Shown piece by piece: positions 9,240 through 18,361 of a stretch of 64,000 bases of DNA. Each line of letters opens with the position of its first letter. The stretch's first letter is position 1. Origin of the DNA: Nitrospira sp. GTDB lineage: Bacteria > Nitrospirota > Nitrospiria > Nitrospirales > Nitrospiraceae. The translations under genes were made by a program, and so were the position numbers. Location: contig SWDM01000014.1 in assembly GCA_005116835.1 (NCBI GenBank), positions 1 to 64,000 on the forward strand, given 5' to 3'. The notes beneath the pieces are model-generated. The model searched no databases. It was not told the origin of the DNA and saw nothing but the letters and a program-made list of their open reading frames with translations.

Positions 9240-9763
9240 TCGACTTAAGGACTGTCAGAGGGGTGGGATTTTACTGAGGCGCGAAGGAAGCTGTCAAGCA
9301 GTCTTCTATTGAGTTGTAGGATCACTTTTAGCCCAACACCTTCGTTACTATAGCCCAATTACGCTACCAAAACGTAACGGGTCATTTATTTATTCAAGTT
9401 ATTGATTTTGCGTGTTCTTATAGCAGGCATCCTGGCGATGGCCCTTGAAGAGGATACATTAGGTACTCAGAGTCCCATCCAGGGCCAATCACGATTATGA
9501 TAGATTCACTCCGCAACAAACCCCCTATTCATGCGCCATTTTTCAATTTTACCCAATCACATTTTCCTCTATCAAAGATGGCTCACATATTGCTAATGTG
9601 GCATGGGCTTTATTGAATGAGCTCATATGGATCATGATAATGCATCCATGCGCTAATTGTAAGCTAAGTTATTAAAATATTTCATGTTCGATTCATTCAC
9701 ATACTACATCTAGAGCATTTGCATTGGCTTGATGGAAGCCTTCAACTTTAGGAGGTATGACCC
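9240..9763 (+). promoter_or_regulatory. Long AT-rich upstream region of nxrA
   Basis: 524 bases without a gene and clearly more AT-rich than their surroundings, particularly 9490-9720. It contains a candidate promoter (TTGAAT at 9613, 17-base spacer, GATAAT at 9636). An inverted repeat, ATGGAT (9627-9632) and ATCCAT (9644-9649), overlaps the -10 element. The nxrA ribosome site AGGAGG is at 9750-9755, eight bases before the ATG. Such a long leader fits a highly expressed, regulated respiratory operon. I looked for a -24/-12 sigma-54 site and found no good match. Confidence 0.5.
9613..9649 (+). promoter_or_regulatory. Candidate nxrAB promoter with overlapping palindrome
   Basis: TTGAAT, 17 bases, GATAAT matches the sigma-70 pattern at four and five of six positions. 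The inverted repeat at 9627-9649 would place a bound regulator over the -10 box. Prediction by eye only. Confidence 0.3.
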
Positions 9764-12700
9764 ATGTTTTTGTCACGTAGGCAGTTTTTAAAAGTCTCTG
9801 TGGGGACTGTCGCAGCGGTGGCAGTGGCGGACAAGGTCTTGGCCTTGACTGCACTTCAGCCGGTGATTGAGGTCGGGAACCCATTGGGTGACTATCCGGA
9901 TCGGTCCTGGGAGCGGGTCTATCACGATCAATACAGGTATGACTCCTCCTTTACCTGGGTCTGCTCACCAAACGATACCCATGCCTGCCGCGTTCGGGCT
10001 TTTGTCCGCAACGGCGTCGTCATGCGGGTTGAACAGAACTACGACCACCAGACCTATGAAGATCTCTATGGCAATCGAGGGACATTTGCACACAACCCAC
10101 GCATGTGCTTGAAGGGTTTCACCTTCCACCGACGTGTCTATGGCCCCTATCGATTGAAAGGGCCCTTGATGCGCAAGGGTTGGAAGGAATGGATGGATGC
10201 CGGTTCACCGGAGCTGACGCAGGAGACGAAGAGGAAATATAAATTTGACAGCCGGTTCCTGGACGATATGTTGCGGGTGTCTTGGGATACTGCCTTCACC
10301 TATGCCGCCAAGTCTATGATCATCATTGCCACACGATACAGCGGAGAAGCTGGGGCACGTCGGCTTCGTGAACAGGGGTATGCACCGGAAATGATCGAGA
10401 TGATGAAGGGTGCGGGGACCCGAACCTTTAAGCATCGCGCTGGTATGCCGGTTCTCGGTATCATCGGGAAGATGGGCAACACGAGAATTAACGGTGGGGT
10501 CAACGCCCTGCTCGATACCTGGATAAGAAAAGTCAGTCCTGAACAGGCCCAGGGCGGTCGCTATTGGTCGAACTATACCTGGCATGGAGACCAGAATCCT
10601 TCCCATCCTTGGTGGTGCGGCGCTCAGGGGTCTGACTGCGACCTCTCCGACATGCGCTTCTCTAAGCTGAACACTAGTTGGGGTAAGAACTTTGTCGAGA
10701 ACAAGATGCCGGAAGCCCACTGGAAACTTGAAAGCATCGAACGTGGCGCCAGGATTGTGGTGATTACGCCCGAGTATAATCCCACGGCCTATCGCGCCGA
10801 CTACTGGATGCCGCTCCGGCCTGCGTCGGATGGCGCCATTTTTCTGGGGGCCATGAAGATCATTGTCGATGAGAACATGCATGATACTGACTTCCTGAAG
10901 GGCTATACCGACTCACCGATGCTCGTTCGCACGGATACTCTGCAGTTCCTCGATCCACGGGATGTGGTAGCTGACTACAAGTTCCCGGATTTCTCTAAGA
11001 GCTATTCGGGGCGGGTACAGTCCTTGAAGCCGGCTCAGGTTGAGAGGCTCGGCGGGATGATGGTTTGGGATCTAAACAAGAAGCAGGCCGTTCCACTCCA
11101 CCGCGAGCAAGTTGGGTGGCATTATCAGAATAGCGGCATCGACGCCGCCCTCACCGGGACCTATCGCGTGAAGTTGCTTAATGGACGCGAGGTCGATGCG
11201 ATGCCGGTCTGGCAGATGTACCTGGTGCATTTCCAGGACTACGACCTGGACACGGTCCATCAAATTTGCCGGACACCGAAGGATCTCTTGGTCCGATGGG
11301 CGCGCGATTCCGGCTCGATCAAGCCCGCCGCGATTCATAACGGCGAAGGAACGAATCACTACTTCCATATGACTATCAACTCTCGCGGCGCCGCGATGGT
11401 GCTCATCGTCACCGGCAACGTTGGCAAGTTCGGCACAGGGCAGCATACCTGGGCTGGAAACTATAAGGCTGGCGCATGGACGGCTACTCCCTGGTCTGGC
11501 GCTGGTCTGGCAGTGCATACGGGTGAGGATCCATTCAACATCAATCTGGATCCGAACGCCCACGGTAAGGAAATTAAGACCAACTCCTATTACTACGGCG
11601 AAGAAGTCGGGTATTGGAACCATGGAGACACGGCCTTGATCGTCAGCACGCCGAAGTACGGGCGCAAGGTCTTCACAGGTAAGACCCATATGCCGACCCC
11701 GAGCAAATTCCGGTGGGTGGTCAACGTCAATGTGCTCAACAACGCCAAGCACCACTATGACATGGTGCGTAACGTCGATCCGAACATCGAGACCCTAATC
11801 ACTCAGGATATCGAGATGACCTCGGACATCAACCATAATGATATTGCCTTCGCGGCAAACACATGGATGGAGTTCACCTATCCCGAAATGACGATCACGG
11901 TGTCCAATCCGTGGGTGCAAATCTGGAAAGGCGGGATCAGGCCTCTGTACGACACGCGTAACGACCTCGATGCCTTTGCAGGCGTGGCGGCCAAGTTGTC
12001 GGACATGACTGGCGATAAACGGATGAAAGACTACTTCAAGTTCGTCTACGAGAACCGCGTCGATGTCTATGCGCAGCGGTTGCTCGATGCCTCCAGCACC
12101 TTCTATGGCTACAGCGCGGACGTCATGCTGAAGTCTGAAAAGGGCTGGATGGTGATGGTGCGGACCTATCCTCGGACGCCCTTCTGGGAAGAGACGAATG
12201 AATCGAAGCCGATGTGGACCAGGACCGGGCGGTACGAGAATTATCGCACCGAGCCAGAAGCGATCGAATATGGCGAAAACTTCATCTCGCACCGTGAAGG
12301 GACTGAAGCGACGCCCTATCTGCCAAACGCCATCATGACCAGCAACCCCTATGTTAGGCCTGACGACTACGGCATTCCGATCACGGCACAACATCATGAT
12401 GACAAAACGGTTCGGAACATCAAGTTGCCGTGGCAGGAAATTAAGCGGCATGCAAACCCCTTATGGGAGAAGGGGTACCAGTTCTATTGCGTGACCCCAA
12501 AGACTCGTCATCGTGTGCATAGCCAATGGTCAGTGAATGACTGGGTGCAGATCTATGAGTCGAATTTCGGCGATCCGTACCGCATGGACAAACGGACACC
12601 GGGCGTCGGCGAGCACCAGTTGCACATCAATCCTCAGGCGGCCAAAGACCGTGGCATTAACGACGGGGACTATGTCTATGTCGACGGTAACCCGGTAGAT

Positions 12701-13201
12701 CGGCCCTATCGAGGTTGGAAGCCGTCCGATCCTTACTATAAGGTCGCGCGTCTCATGATCAGAGCCAAATACAATCCTGCATACCCGTACCACGTGACGA
12801 TGTCGAAGCATGCGCCCTATGTCGCCACCCCGAAGTCGGTCAAGGGGCATGAGACACGTCCGGACGGACGCGCCATTGCGGTGGATACGGGCTATCAGTC
12901 CAACTTCCGATACGGGGCCCAACAGTCCTTTACCAGGAACTGGTTGATGCCGATGCACCAAACGGATTCGTTACCGGGCAAGCATGCGATTGCCTGGAAG
13001 TTTAAGTGGGGCTATCAAGTCGACCACCATGCAATCAATACAGTGCCGAAGGAATGCCTCATCCGTATCACTAAAGCGGAAGACGGCGGGATTGGAGCTC
13101 GAGGGCCCTGGGAACCGGTGCGGACAGGCTTTACCCCTGGTCAAGAAAATGAGTTCATGATCAAGTGGCTCAAAGGCGAACACATTAAGATTAAAGTCTG
13201 A
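9764..13201 (+). CDS. nxrA: Nitrite oxidoreductase alpha subunit
   Basis: 1145 residues, the usual size of Nitrospira NxrA. It oxidises nitrite to nitrate at a molybdenum bis-MGD centre, as a type II member of the DMSO reductase family. The N-terminus SRRQFLK (4-10) with a following hydrophobic run is a twin-arginine signal, consistent with a periplasmic enzyme. C67, D71, C75 and C115 have the spacing of the FS0 [4Fe-4S] site, with Asp at the second position as in related type II enzymes. The SDCDLSD stretch at 290-296 probably holds the molybdenum-ligating Asp. Start fixed by AGGAGG. nxrB follows after 81 bases. Confidence 0.97.
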   Translation: MFLSRRQFLKVSVGTVAAVAVADKVLALTALQPVIEVGNPLGDYPDRSWERVYHDQYRYDSSFTWVCSPNDTHACRVRAFVRNGVVMRVEQNYDHQTYEDLYGNRGTFAHNPRMCLKGFTFHRRVYGPYRLKGPLMRKGWKEWMDAGSPELTQETKRKYKFDSRFLDDMLRVSWDTAFTYAAKSMIIIATRYSGEAGARRLREQGYAPEMIEMMKGAGTRTFKHRAGMPVLGIIGKMGNTRINGGVNALLDTWIRKVSPEQAQGGRYWSNYTWHGDQNPSHPWWCGAQGSDCDLSDMRFSKLNTSWGKNFVENKMPEAHWKLESIERGARIVVITPEYNPTAYRADYWMPLRPASDGAIFLGAMKIIVDENMHDTDFLKGYTDSPMLVRTDTLQFLDPRDVVADYKFPDFSKSYSGRVQSLKPAQVERLGGMMVWDLNKKQAVPLHREQVGWHYQNSGIDAALTGTYRVKLLNGREVDAMPVWQMYLVHFQDYDLDTVHQICRTPKDLLVRWARDSGSIKPAAIHNGEGTNHYFHMTINSRGAAMVLIVTGNVGKFGTGQHTWAGNYKAGAWTATPWSGAGLAVHTGEDPFNINLDPNAHGKEIKTNSYYYGEEVGYWNHGDTALIVSTPKYGRKVFTGKTHMPTPSKFRWVVNVNVLNNAKHHYDMVRNVDPNIETLITQDIEMTSDINHNDIAFAANTWMEFTYPEMTITVSNPWVQIWKGGIRPLYDTRNDLDAFAGVAAKLSDMTGDKRMKDYFKFVYENRVDVYAQRLLDASSTFYGYSADVMLKSEKGWMVMVRTYPRTPFWEETNESKPMWTRTGRYENYRTEPEAIEYGENFISHREGTEATPYLPNAIMTSNPYVRPDDYGIPITAQHHDDKTVRNIKLPWQEIKRHANPLWEKGYQFYCVTPKTRHRVHSQWSVNDWVQIYESNFGDPYRMDKRTPGVGEHQLHINPQAAKDRGINDGDYVYVDGNPVDRPYRGWKPSDPYYKVARLMIRAKYNPAYPYHVTMSKHAPYVATPKSVKGHETRPDGRAIAVDTGYQSNFRYGAQQSFTRNWLMPMHQTDSLPGKHAIAWKFKWGYQVDHHAINTVPKECLIRITKAEDGGIGARGPWEPVRTGFTPGQENEFMIKWLKGEHIKIKV

Positions 13202-13282
13202 CACGTTAATCGTGAAACGTGAGTCCTGCGAGATAGCTGACGTGGAACGAATAACGAATAACGGGTAACGAGGAGGAATAAC
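13202..13282 (+). other. nxrA-nxrB spacer with hairpin and short tandem repeats
   Basis: The spacer holds CACGTT and AACGTG in inverted orientation around about eight bases right after the nxrA stop. Iterated AACGAAT-like units (AACGAATAACGAATAACGGG) follow, then the nxrB ribosome site GAGGAGG. It may set subunit stoichiometry by RNA structure or processing; this is inference. Confidence 0.4.
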
Positions 13283-14572
13283 ATGCCTGAAGTGTATAAC
13301 TGGCAACTGGGACGGAAGATGCTGTATCCCTACGAGGAGCGGCACCCGAAGTGGCAGTTTGCCTTTGTGTTCAATATCAATCGCTGTCTAGCCTGTCAAA
13401 CCTGCTCCATGGCGGACAAGTCCACCTGGCTCTTCTCTAAGGGGCAAGAATACATGTGGTGGAACAATGTGGAAACCAAGCCCTACGGCGGGTATCCCCA
13501 GTTCTACGACGTGAAGATTACCCAGCTGATTGAGCAGGTCAATCCTGGCGGGCAGGTCTGGAACGTCCGCGTCGGCCGCAAGCACCATGCGCCGTACGGT
13601 GTGTTTGAAGGGATGACCATTTTTGACGCAGGCGCGAAGGTCGGTCAGGCGGCAATCGGCTACATTCCAACCGACCAGGAGTGGCGGTTTGTGAACATCT
13701 ATGAGGATACGGCGACCTCTATGCGCGCCCTCGTGGAAGGCATCGACAAGACGGGATTCTCACGGGACGAACCCTGGAAGATGACCGGCAGCAGTCTGCC
13801 AGAGCACGAAACATTTTTCTTCTATCTCCAGCGGATTTGTAACCACTGTACCTACCCCGGGTGCTTGGCGGCTTGCCCGCGGAAGGCGATCTACAAGCGA
13901 CCAGAAGACGGGATTGTGTTGATCGACCAGAATCGCTGCCGGGGCTATAAGAAGTGCGTGGAACAATGTCCCTACAAGAAGCCGATGTATCGAGGCACGA
14001 CCCGGGTGTCGGAGAAGTGTATTGCCTGCTATCCGAGGATTGAAGGCAAGGATCCGCTGACGGGCGGCGAGCCGATGGAAACGCGCTGCATGGCGGCCTG
14101 CGTCGGCAAGATCCGGATGCAGAGCTTGATGCGCATAGGCGACGATGGCCTCTGGGCTGAAGATCGCTGGCATCCGCTCTACTACGCGATTCGCGTGGAG
14201 CAAGTGGCGCTCCCGCTCTACCCACAGTGGGGCACGGAGCCGAACGGCTACTACATCCCCCCACGGCATAGCCCGCGCGGCTATGCCCGCCAGATGTTCG
14301 GGCCTGGGGTTGATAATGCCATCGAGAAGTATCTCGTGCCGAGCCGGGAACTGCTCGCGGTGCTCCAACTTTGGCGAGCCAGCCAGCAGATCATCTTCCG
14401 GTACGATGTCATTCCTGGCCCCAAGGTGTTTGAGACCCAGATCCACGGGAAGCGGTTTGAGATGTACAACGACACCGTCTTGGGCTTTAACAAGTCGGGC
14501 AAGGAAGTAGCCAGGATTCAGGTCGAAGAGCCGATCTACATTCGGCCGGCCGAGCGTGTCACCTGGCTATAA
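13283..14572 (+). CDS. nxrB: Nitrite oxidoreductase beta subunit
   Basis: 429 residues, the standard Nitrospira NxrB length. It is a NarH-like electron-transfer subunit with cysteine sets for three [4Fe-4S] and one [3Fe-4S] cluster. They are C35/C38/C41 (CLACQTC), C186/C189/C194/C198, C219/C225/C229, and later CIAC and TRCMAAC groups. No signal peptide is present, so it is presumably carried out with the Tat-signal-bearing NxrA. It passes electrons from NxrA towards a haem subunit or cytochrome that is not in this window. A strong terminator follows at 14601. Confidence 0.97.
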   Translation: MPEVYNWQLGRKMLYPYEERHPKWQFAFVFNINRCLACQTCSMADKSTWLFSKGQEYMWWNNVETKPYGGYPQFYDVKITQLIEQVNPGGQVWNVRVGRKHHAPYGVFEGMTIFDAGAKVGQAAIGYIPTDQEWRFVNIYEDTATSMRALVEGIDKTGFSRDEPWKMTGSSLPEHETFFFYLQRICNHCTYPGCLAACPRKAIYKRPEDGIVLIDQNRCRGYKKCVEQCPYKKPMYRGTTRVSEKCIACYPRIEGKDPLTGGEPMETRCMAACVGKIRMQSLMRIGDDGLWAEDRWHPLYYAIRVEQVALPLYPQWGTEPNGYYIPPRHSPRGYARQMFGPGVDNAIEKYLVPSRELLAVLQLWRASQQIIFRYDVIPGPKVFETQIHGKRFEMYNDTVLGFNKSGKEVARIQVEEPIYIRPAERVTWL

Positions 14573-14600
14573 GTTTTAGGTAGACCAATGTTTTTCAGGG

Positions 14601-14637
14601 GGGCGGAGTCCATCTAAGGGCTCCGCCCTTTGTTTTT
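14601..14637 (+). terminator. Intrinsic terminator of nxrAB
   Basis: Eleven-base-pair stem GGGCGGAGTCC (14601-14611) with GGGCTCCGCCC (14618-14628), one G-T pair, six-base loop, then TTTGTTTTT. It lies 28 bases after the nxrB stop and clearly ends the nxr transcript. Confidence 0.9.
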
Positions 14638-14780
14638 GCACAAAAGGCTCTTGGGGACCTTCACTGGCCTTTCGGCTCAGGCTTTAACTGCACCTTCTGC
14701 GCACTTGACGTGCCCCGGGGGGTTCAGTAAAGTTGAGGAGATTCAGAAGTGCTTTTATCATCAGCCGGGGTACCATTAGC

Positions 14781-15110
14781 GTGACCTCTAGTCAGCAGCC
14801 ACCCATTCCCTATGCGGCGCAAGCGATACCCTTCGACGAGTTCCTAGCGGCAGGTAAGATCCCAGATGGTTACCTGGCCAGTGAGTATGTGGCTCAGCAA
14901 TTCGTCGAGCGCCTTGTACACTATGTCCTCAGCGTGCCGCCCGGCAGCTATACCATGGCTCAGTTGGGTCAATTATTGGAACAGATTAATCCTCGCGCAC
15001 AGGTGCTCTTTTTTAAACGACTCAAGGAGACCAGCCCCGAAAGCCTCAAAGATTTCGCCCCGCTCTATTACGGATTCATGAACGAGTTTCATTCTCTCCT
15101 CTTTACCTAG
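14781..15110 (+). CDS. Conserved-looking hypothetical protein downstream of nxrAB
   Basis: 109 residues from a GTG at 14781; a TTG at 14733 would add 16 residues, and neither start has a convincing ribosome site. No membrane segment or signal peptide is visible. The sequence is rich in Phe, Leu and Gln and predicted mainly helical (residues from IPFDEFLAAGKIPDGYL onwards). I do not recognise the family. It lies behind the nxr terminator, so it is probably transcribed independently of nxrAB. Confidence 0.6.
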   Translation: MTSSQQPPIPYAAQAIPFDEFLAAGKIPDGYLASEYVAQQFVERLVHYVLSVPPGSYTMAQLGQLLEQINPRAQVLFFKRLKETSPESLKDFAPLYYGFMNEFHSLLFT

Positions 15111-15186
15111 TTCAAGAACTTTTTTCTTGTCGCTTCGGCATTCTCGTGTATAATCGTAAAGATAATATTTTGAGCAAAGGAGTGTC

Positions 15187-15558
15187 ATGAATCCAACCCT
15201 ACAGCGAGCAGTTACCAGCTTCTATAATCTCATCTACGAAGCCCAAACATTTGCCACCACGATGTCGCGTATCGACACCGCAGAGCAAGAACATTACGCC
15301 GGGCGAATCGAGGGGTTGAATTGGGTTCTCGATCGCTGTCAAGAACTTGAAGACATGGATGCCAATTTGACCCCGTCTTCTCTCCAGCGAGTACTCACAG
15401 AAGTGAAATCGGACCTCGATCACGAATTATCGGTCCAGCGAAGAGAAAAGGGACGACGTGCAGATGGCCGAGAAGAAGCGCTGAATTTTGTCGCTGATTA
15501 TTTATCGAGCTTGATCACGGCCACGGATATTGAGTCAGCCAAGACGCCGGCGGTGTAA
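15187..15558 (+). CDS. Small helical hypothetical protein
   Basis: 123 residues, soluble, charged and likely all-helical. The start ATG at 15187 has AAAGGAG six bases upstream. No catalytic motif is seen. It is 76 bases downstream of another small unknown gene on the same strand and may share its transcript. Confidence 0.65.
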   Translation: MNPTLQRAVTSFYNLIYEAQTFATTMSRIDTAEQEHYAGRIEGLNWVLDRCQELEDMDANLTPSSLQRVLTEVKSDLDHELSVQRREKGRRADGREEALNFVADYLSSLITATDIESAKTPAV

Positions 15559-15634
15559 TCGCCCGCCTCAGCTACAGGCTATCCCGTAACAACTTCACCT
15601 GTCGTCTTCAATGGTGACGGGGCCAATCGTTAAA

Positions 15635-15865
15635 ATGACGCAAGAATGGATCATTTTCGCGCTTTGTCTTGGAGTCGGCGGTCACATTGCGCTCGGCGGC
15701 GTCATGCATGCTCCAGGATTGTGGCCATGGAGTACAACCGGACTCCATGCCATATTGTGCGGGCTAGCAGCCTACGGTCTCGTGCAAGGCGCGCGTGTAT
15801 TTTGGAAACTCTTCAGGCAGAACCCAAAGCTCCAATCGAAGAACCAACTCAACGTCTTATGGTGA
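15635..15865 (+). CDS. Small membrane protein
   Basis: 76 residues from the ATG at 15635 (an in-frame ATG at 15611 would add eight). Two hydrophobic segments, about 5-22 and 33-52, predict two membrane helices with a positively charged cytoplasmic tail. No family recognised. Neither start has a good ribosome site. Confidence 0.5.
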   Translation: MTQEWIIFALCLGVGGHIALGGVMHAPGLWPWSTTGLHAILCGLAAYGLVQGARVFWKLFRQNPKLQSKNQLNVLW

Positions 15866-15943
15866 AGAGGGAAATATCGCTAATTTCTTAAAGATCGTCT
15901 CCCAAGTCAAACCGCGCTCAATTTATCTACTCCTCATTCTTTG

Positions 15944-16207
15944 ATGGCACGCCCCCCACAAAGACCCGCAATGCCTACTTGGCAGACTTCTATGCCTCCA
16001 AGGGCGAATCGTCCGTTGAGACCCGATGTGCCAGAACAGCCAGGGCAATTTAGATCGTTGAATGCCACGTTACTCTACTGCCCCTCCTGCAGAGTGGCGA
16101 CTCCGACTCGCCAACGACTGCTGCTGGTACTGCCGGAAGGGAATCTATATGAATATCTCTGTCAGCAGTGCGGGGCATCTACCGGATCGAAAACTGATAA
16201 CCGATAG
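15944..16207 (+). CDS. Small protein with CPSC/CQQC zinc-ribbon-like motif
   Basis: 87 residues. The N-terminal 35 residues are rich in Pro and Arg. The C-terminal half contains CPSC and CQQC pairs about 30 residues apart, the spacing of a zinc ribbon. Function unknown; it could bind nucleic acid or serve as a metal-binding adaptor. Confidence 0.5.
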   Translation: MARPPQRPAMPTWQTSMPPRANRPLRPDVPEQPGQFRSLNATLLYCPSCRVATPTRQRLLLVLPEGNLYEYLCQQCGASTGSKTDNR

Positions 16208-16370
16208 GCGAGTGTCGAGTTCCGACAAGCATCGAGGCAATGTTTTCTTCTCTCGCCCTCATGGCACAACTCATGTGCAGATCGATTCATCCTACGCCAG
16301 GGCAGAATGCTTTTCACAGCGGCGACGGCGTATATGTGTATGCGGGATGAAGTGGAAATGACGGGTGGGT

Positions 16371-16661
16371 CTAGATGATCCCTTCCAGAGGGATACCTTC
16401 TTCGATGAGCATGACAGGGATATCTTCGCGGATAGGATACAGGATCTTTCGGTCGCCTCTGATTAATCCTCCATCGAGAGTCTCAGTGACAGGCTTATTC
16501 GCTCTATTTTTTAATTGCCCACGGCTGACAGCTTCGTTTAGCTTTTCAATCAACAGATCCTCGGCCAATCGAACATCCTGTTTTGTGTCTGGGCAACAGA
16601 GAATCGCGAGAAGATCCTTGTCGATATTGACCGGACGCCTTGCTTGCGTAGGTTCCGCCAT
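16371..16661 (-). CDS. Trm112/YcaR-like (UPF0434) small protein
   Basis: 96 residues with the Trm112-like core: LLAILCCPDTKQDVRL, later ILYPIREDIPVMLIEEG. Trm112 proteins activate methyltransferases in eukaryotes; the bacterial members are poorly defined. The start at 16661 has GGAGG seven bases upstream; the longer frame to 16730 does not. It points away from the DUF502 gene, so 16662-16814 should hold divergent promoters. Confidence 0.8.
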   Translation of the reverse strand: MAEPTQARRPVNIDKDLLAILCCPDTKQDVRLAEDLLIEKLNEAVSRGQLKNRANKPVTETLDGGLIRGDRKILYPIREDIPVMLIEEGIPLEGII

Positions 16662-16814
16662 AACATTCCTCCGAGTGAACCGGCCCGACATGACATGGCA
16701 AGAATAGATCACCGATACCGACGAGATCAAGCCCCGTGTAGAGGCACAGTTTCGGATAACCTTTTCTGTTACACTTCAAAACTCGATTGATTGTAGAGAA
16801 GGAAGCAAAGGGTG

Positions 16815-17429
16815 ATGTCGAAGAAGCTGTGGAAATACTTCTTGGCCGGACTATTGACCCTTGTACCGGCCTGGGCCACATTCTTGATCCTTTCTACGCT
16901 GTTTCACGCCCTCAATGAATTAATCAACGATGTCACTGGGAATATTGGAGCGCAAGAAAGGCCAGGACTCAGCCTTGTCCTGTTTCTATTCCTTGTTATC
17001 ACAGTCGGCGCAATCGCCACCCATGTAATCGGACGTCGGGTCATCGCTCAAACAGAGCTATGGATCGAGCAGGTTCCATTGGTCCGCAGCATCTACCTTA
17101 CCCTGAAGGGATTGACCGACCTCCTCAATTTCCGTTCTCGCTTCGGGCGAAGTGCCGTCGTGGCTTTCCCCTTTCCTCGCGACGGACTCTGGGCGATCGG
17201 TTTTGTTATGGGGGCCGCTCCGGCGCCGCTGCAAATCACACAAGCCACTATGCAGATGGTGTTTGTGCCCACGGCCATCCATCCGTTCACCGGATTACTG
17301 GCGTTTATTCCCGATACACAGTTGCATCCGATCAATCTGCCGCCTGAAGATGCCATCAAAATGGAATTTACGGCCGGTCTGTACAAGCCCGAGACCGGGT
17401 GGTTGCAATCTCCAAAGTCAATCAAATGA
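16815..17429 (+). CDS. DUF502 family membrane protein
   Basis: 204 residues. Two strong membrane segments (about 8-30 and 50-75) are followed by a soluble domain. The stretches TLVPAWATFLIL, LVRSIYLTLKGL and FPFPRDGLWAIGFVMG are typical of DUF502. Function in bacteria is unknown. It overlaps nothing; the GNAT gene starts five bases after its stop, suggesting one transcript. Confidence 0.8.
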   Translation: MSKKLWKYFLAGLLTLVPAWATFLILSTLFHALNELINDVTGNIGAQERPGLSLVLFLFLVITVGAIATHVIGRRVIAQTELWIEQVPLVRSIYLTLKGLTDLLNFRSRFGRSAVVAFPFPRDGLWAIGFVMGAAPAPLQITQATMQMVFVPTAIHPFTGLLAFIPDTQLHPINLPPEDAIKMEFTAGLYKPETGWLQSPKSIK

Positions 17430-17433
17430 ACCT

Positions 17434-17982
17434 ATGCCAGGCCTTGACCACTTGAACATTCGACGTGCCAAGCTGGAAGATGCGGCGACAATTGCGTCTT
17501 TCAGTGCAGCGATGGCACTTGAAACAGAAGGCATGCGTCTCGACCTTGAGCGCCTGTATAAGGGAACCATTGCCCTCCTGGAGTCTCCTGACCGAGGATA
17601 TTTTGTGGTTGCCGAACTCGGGCAGGCGGGCGAACACCAATTGTTGGGTCAGCTGATGATTACCTATGAATGGAGCGATTGGCGGAACGGAACATTTTGG
17701 TGGATTCAGAGTGTGTATGTTGCTTCGCCCTGGCGTCGCCAGAATGTCTTCCGTCGAATGCATGAATACGTGCTGGCCAGCGCCAAGGCAGGCTCAACTG
17801 TTTGCGGCATTCGTCTGTATGTTGAGAAGAGCAACGATGTCGCGCAAGCGGTATACCGTAAAGTGGGACTCGCTCCGTCATCCTATGCTGTATTTGAAAC
17901 CGATTTCGTTCTGGCACGTACGAATAACCAGAGTCCGGTGCGATCAACGCCCGATGGAAGGAGTCATTGTGTTATTGAATAG
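17434..17982 (+). CDS. GNAT family N-acetyltransferase
   Basis: 182 residues with a GNAT fold pattern: IRRAKLEDAATIASF at the start, the strand SVYVASPWRRQNVFRRMHEYV matching the acetyl-CoA pyrophosphate loop (R-R-x-x-V/G), and a late VEKSNDVAQAVYRKVGL motif typical of the family's last helix. It probably acetylates an amine on a small molecule or protein. It is preceded by the DUF502 gene and overlaps the start of the next lipoprotein gene. Confidence 0.85.
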   Translation: MPGLDHLNIRRAKLEDAATIASFSAAMALETEGMRLDLERLYKGTIALLESPDRGYFVVAELGQAGEHQLLGQLMITYEWSDWRNGTFWWIQSVYVASPWRRQNVFRRMHEYVLASAKAGSTVCGIRLYVEKSNDVAQAVYRKVGLAPSSYAVFETDFVLARTNNQSPVRSTPDGRSHCVIE

Positions 17983-18361
17983 ACCGCTGATTGGCATGAT
18001 TCTCGTCCTGATCTTGGTCATACTTGAAGGCTGTGTGGTGACCAGAGGAACAATCGGCGAGCCGTTTAAAGAGGAAGCCATCTCTGCCATTAAGAAAGGC
18101 AAAACAACCATGGCGGAAGTTGTCTCCTCGATCGGTGCGCCGGATCGGATTGTCAGAGGCAACGATCGAGAGATCTTTCACTACTATTACTATGACGGCA
18201 AGTCCCCGGCATTGTTGCTCCTGGTGCTGAATTTCGCTCGCATGGATATCAAAAGCGATAATCTCTATGTATTCTTCAATAGGGACGGGATAGCTGAGGA
18301 AGTGATCTACGGCAATCGCACTGATCGAACTCGATTCAGACTATGGCCCTTTGGTGACTAA
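17969..18361 (+). CDS. Small lipoprotein, SmpA/OmlA-like
   Basis: 130 residues from the GTG at 17969, supported by GGAAGGAG five bases upstream. The hydrophobic leader ends in ILEGC, a plausible lipobox. The mature part has the IKKGKTTMAEVVSSIGAPD pattern found in SmpA/BamE-like proteins. It ends in RLWPFGD, echoed by the WFWPF end of the next gene, so the two are tandem paralogs. Their coding frames overlap by eight bases. Confidence 0.7.
   Translation: MLLNRPLIGMILVLILVILEGCVVTRGTIGEPFKEEAISAIKKGKTTMAEVVSSIGAPDRIVRGNDREIFHYYYYDGKSPALLLLVLNFARMDIKSDNLYVFFNRDGIAEEVIYGNRTDRTRFRLWPFGD

Noticed and set aside
9595-9620. Sigma-54 promoter upstream of nxrA (TGGCATG...)
   Set aside because: The second element should contain GC at the right distance; TTATT is found instead.
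10205-12961. Several 140-230 codon minus-strand frames opposite nxrA
   Set aside because: Shadows; no ribosome sites or recognisable domains.
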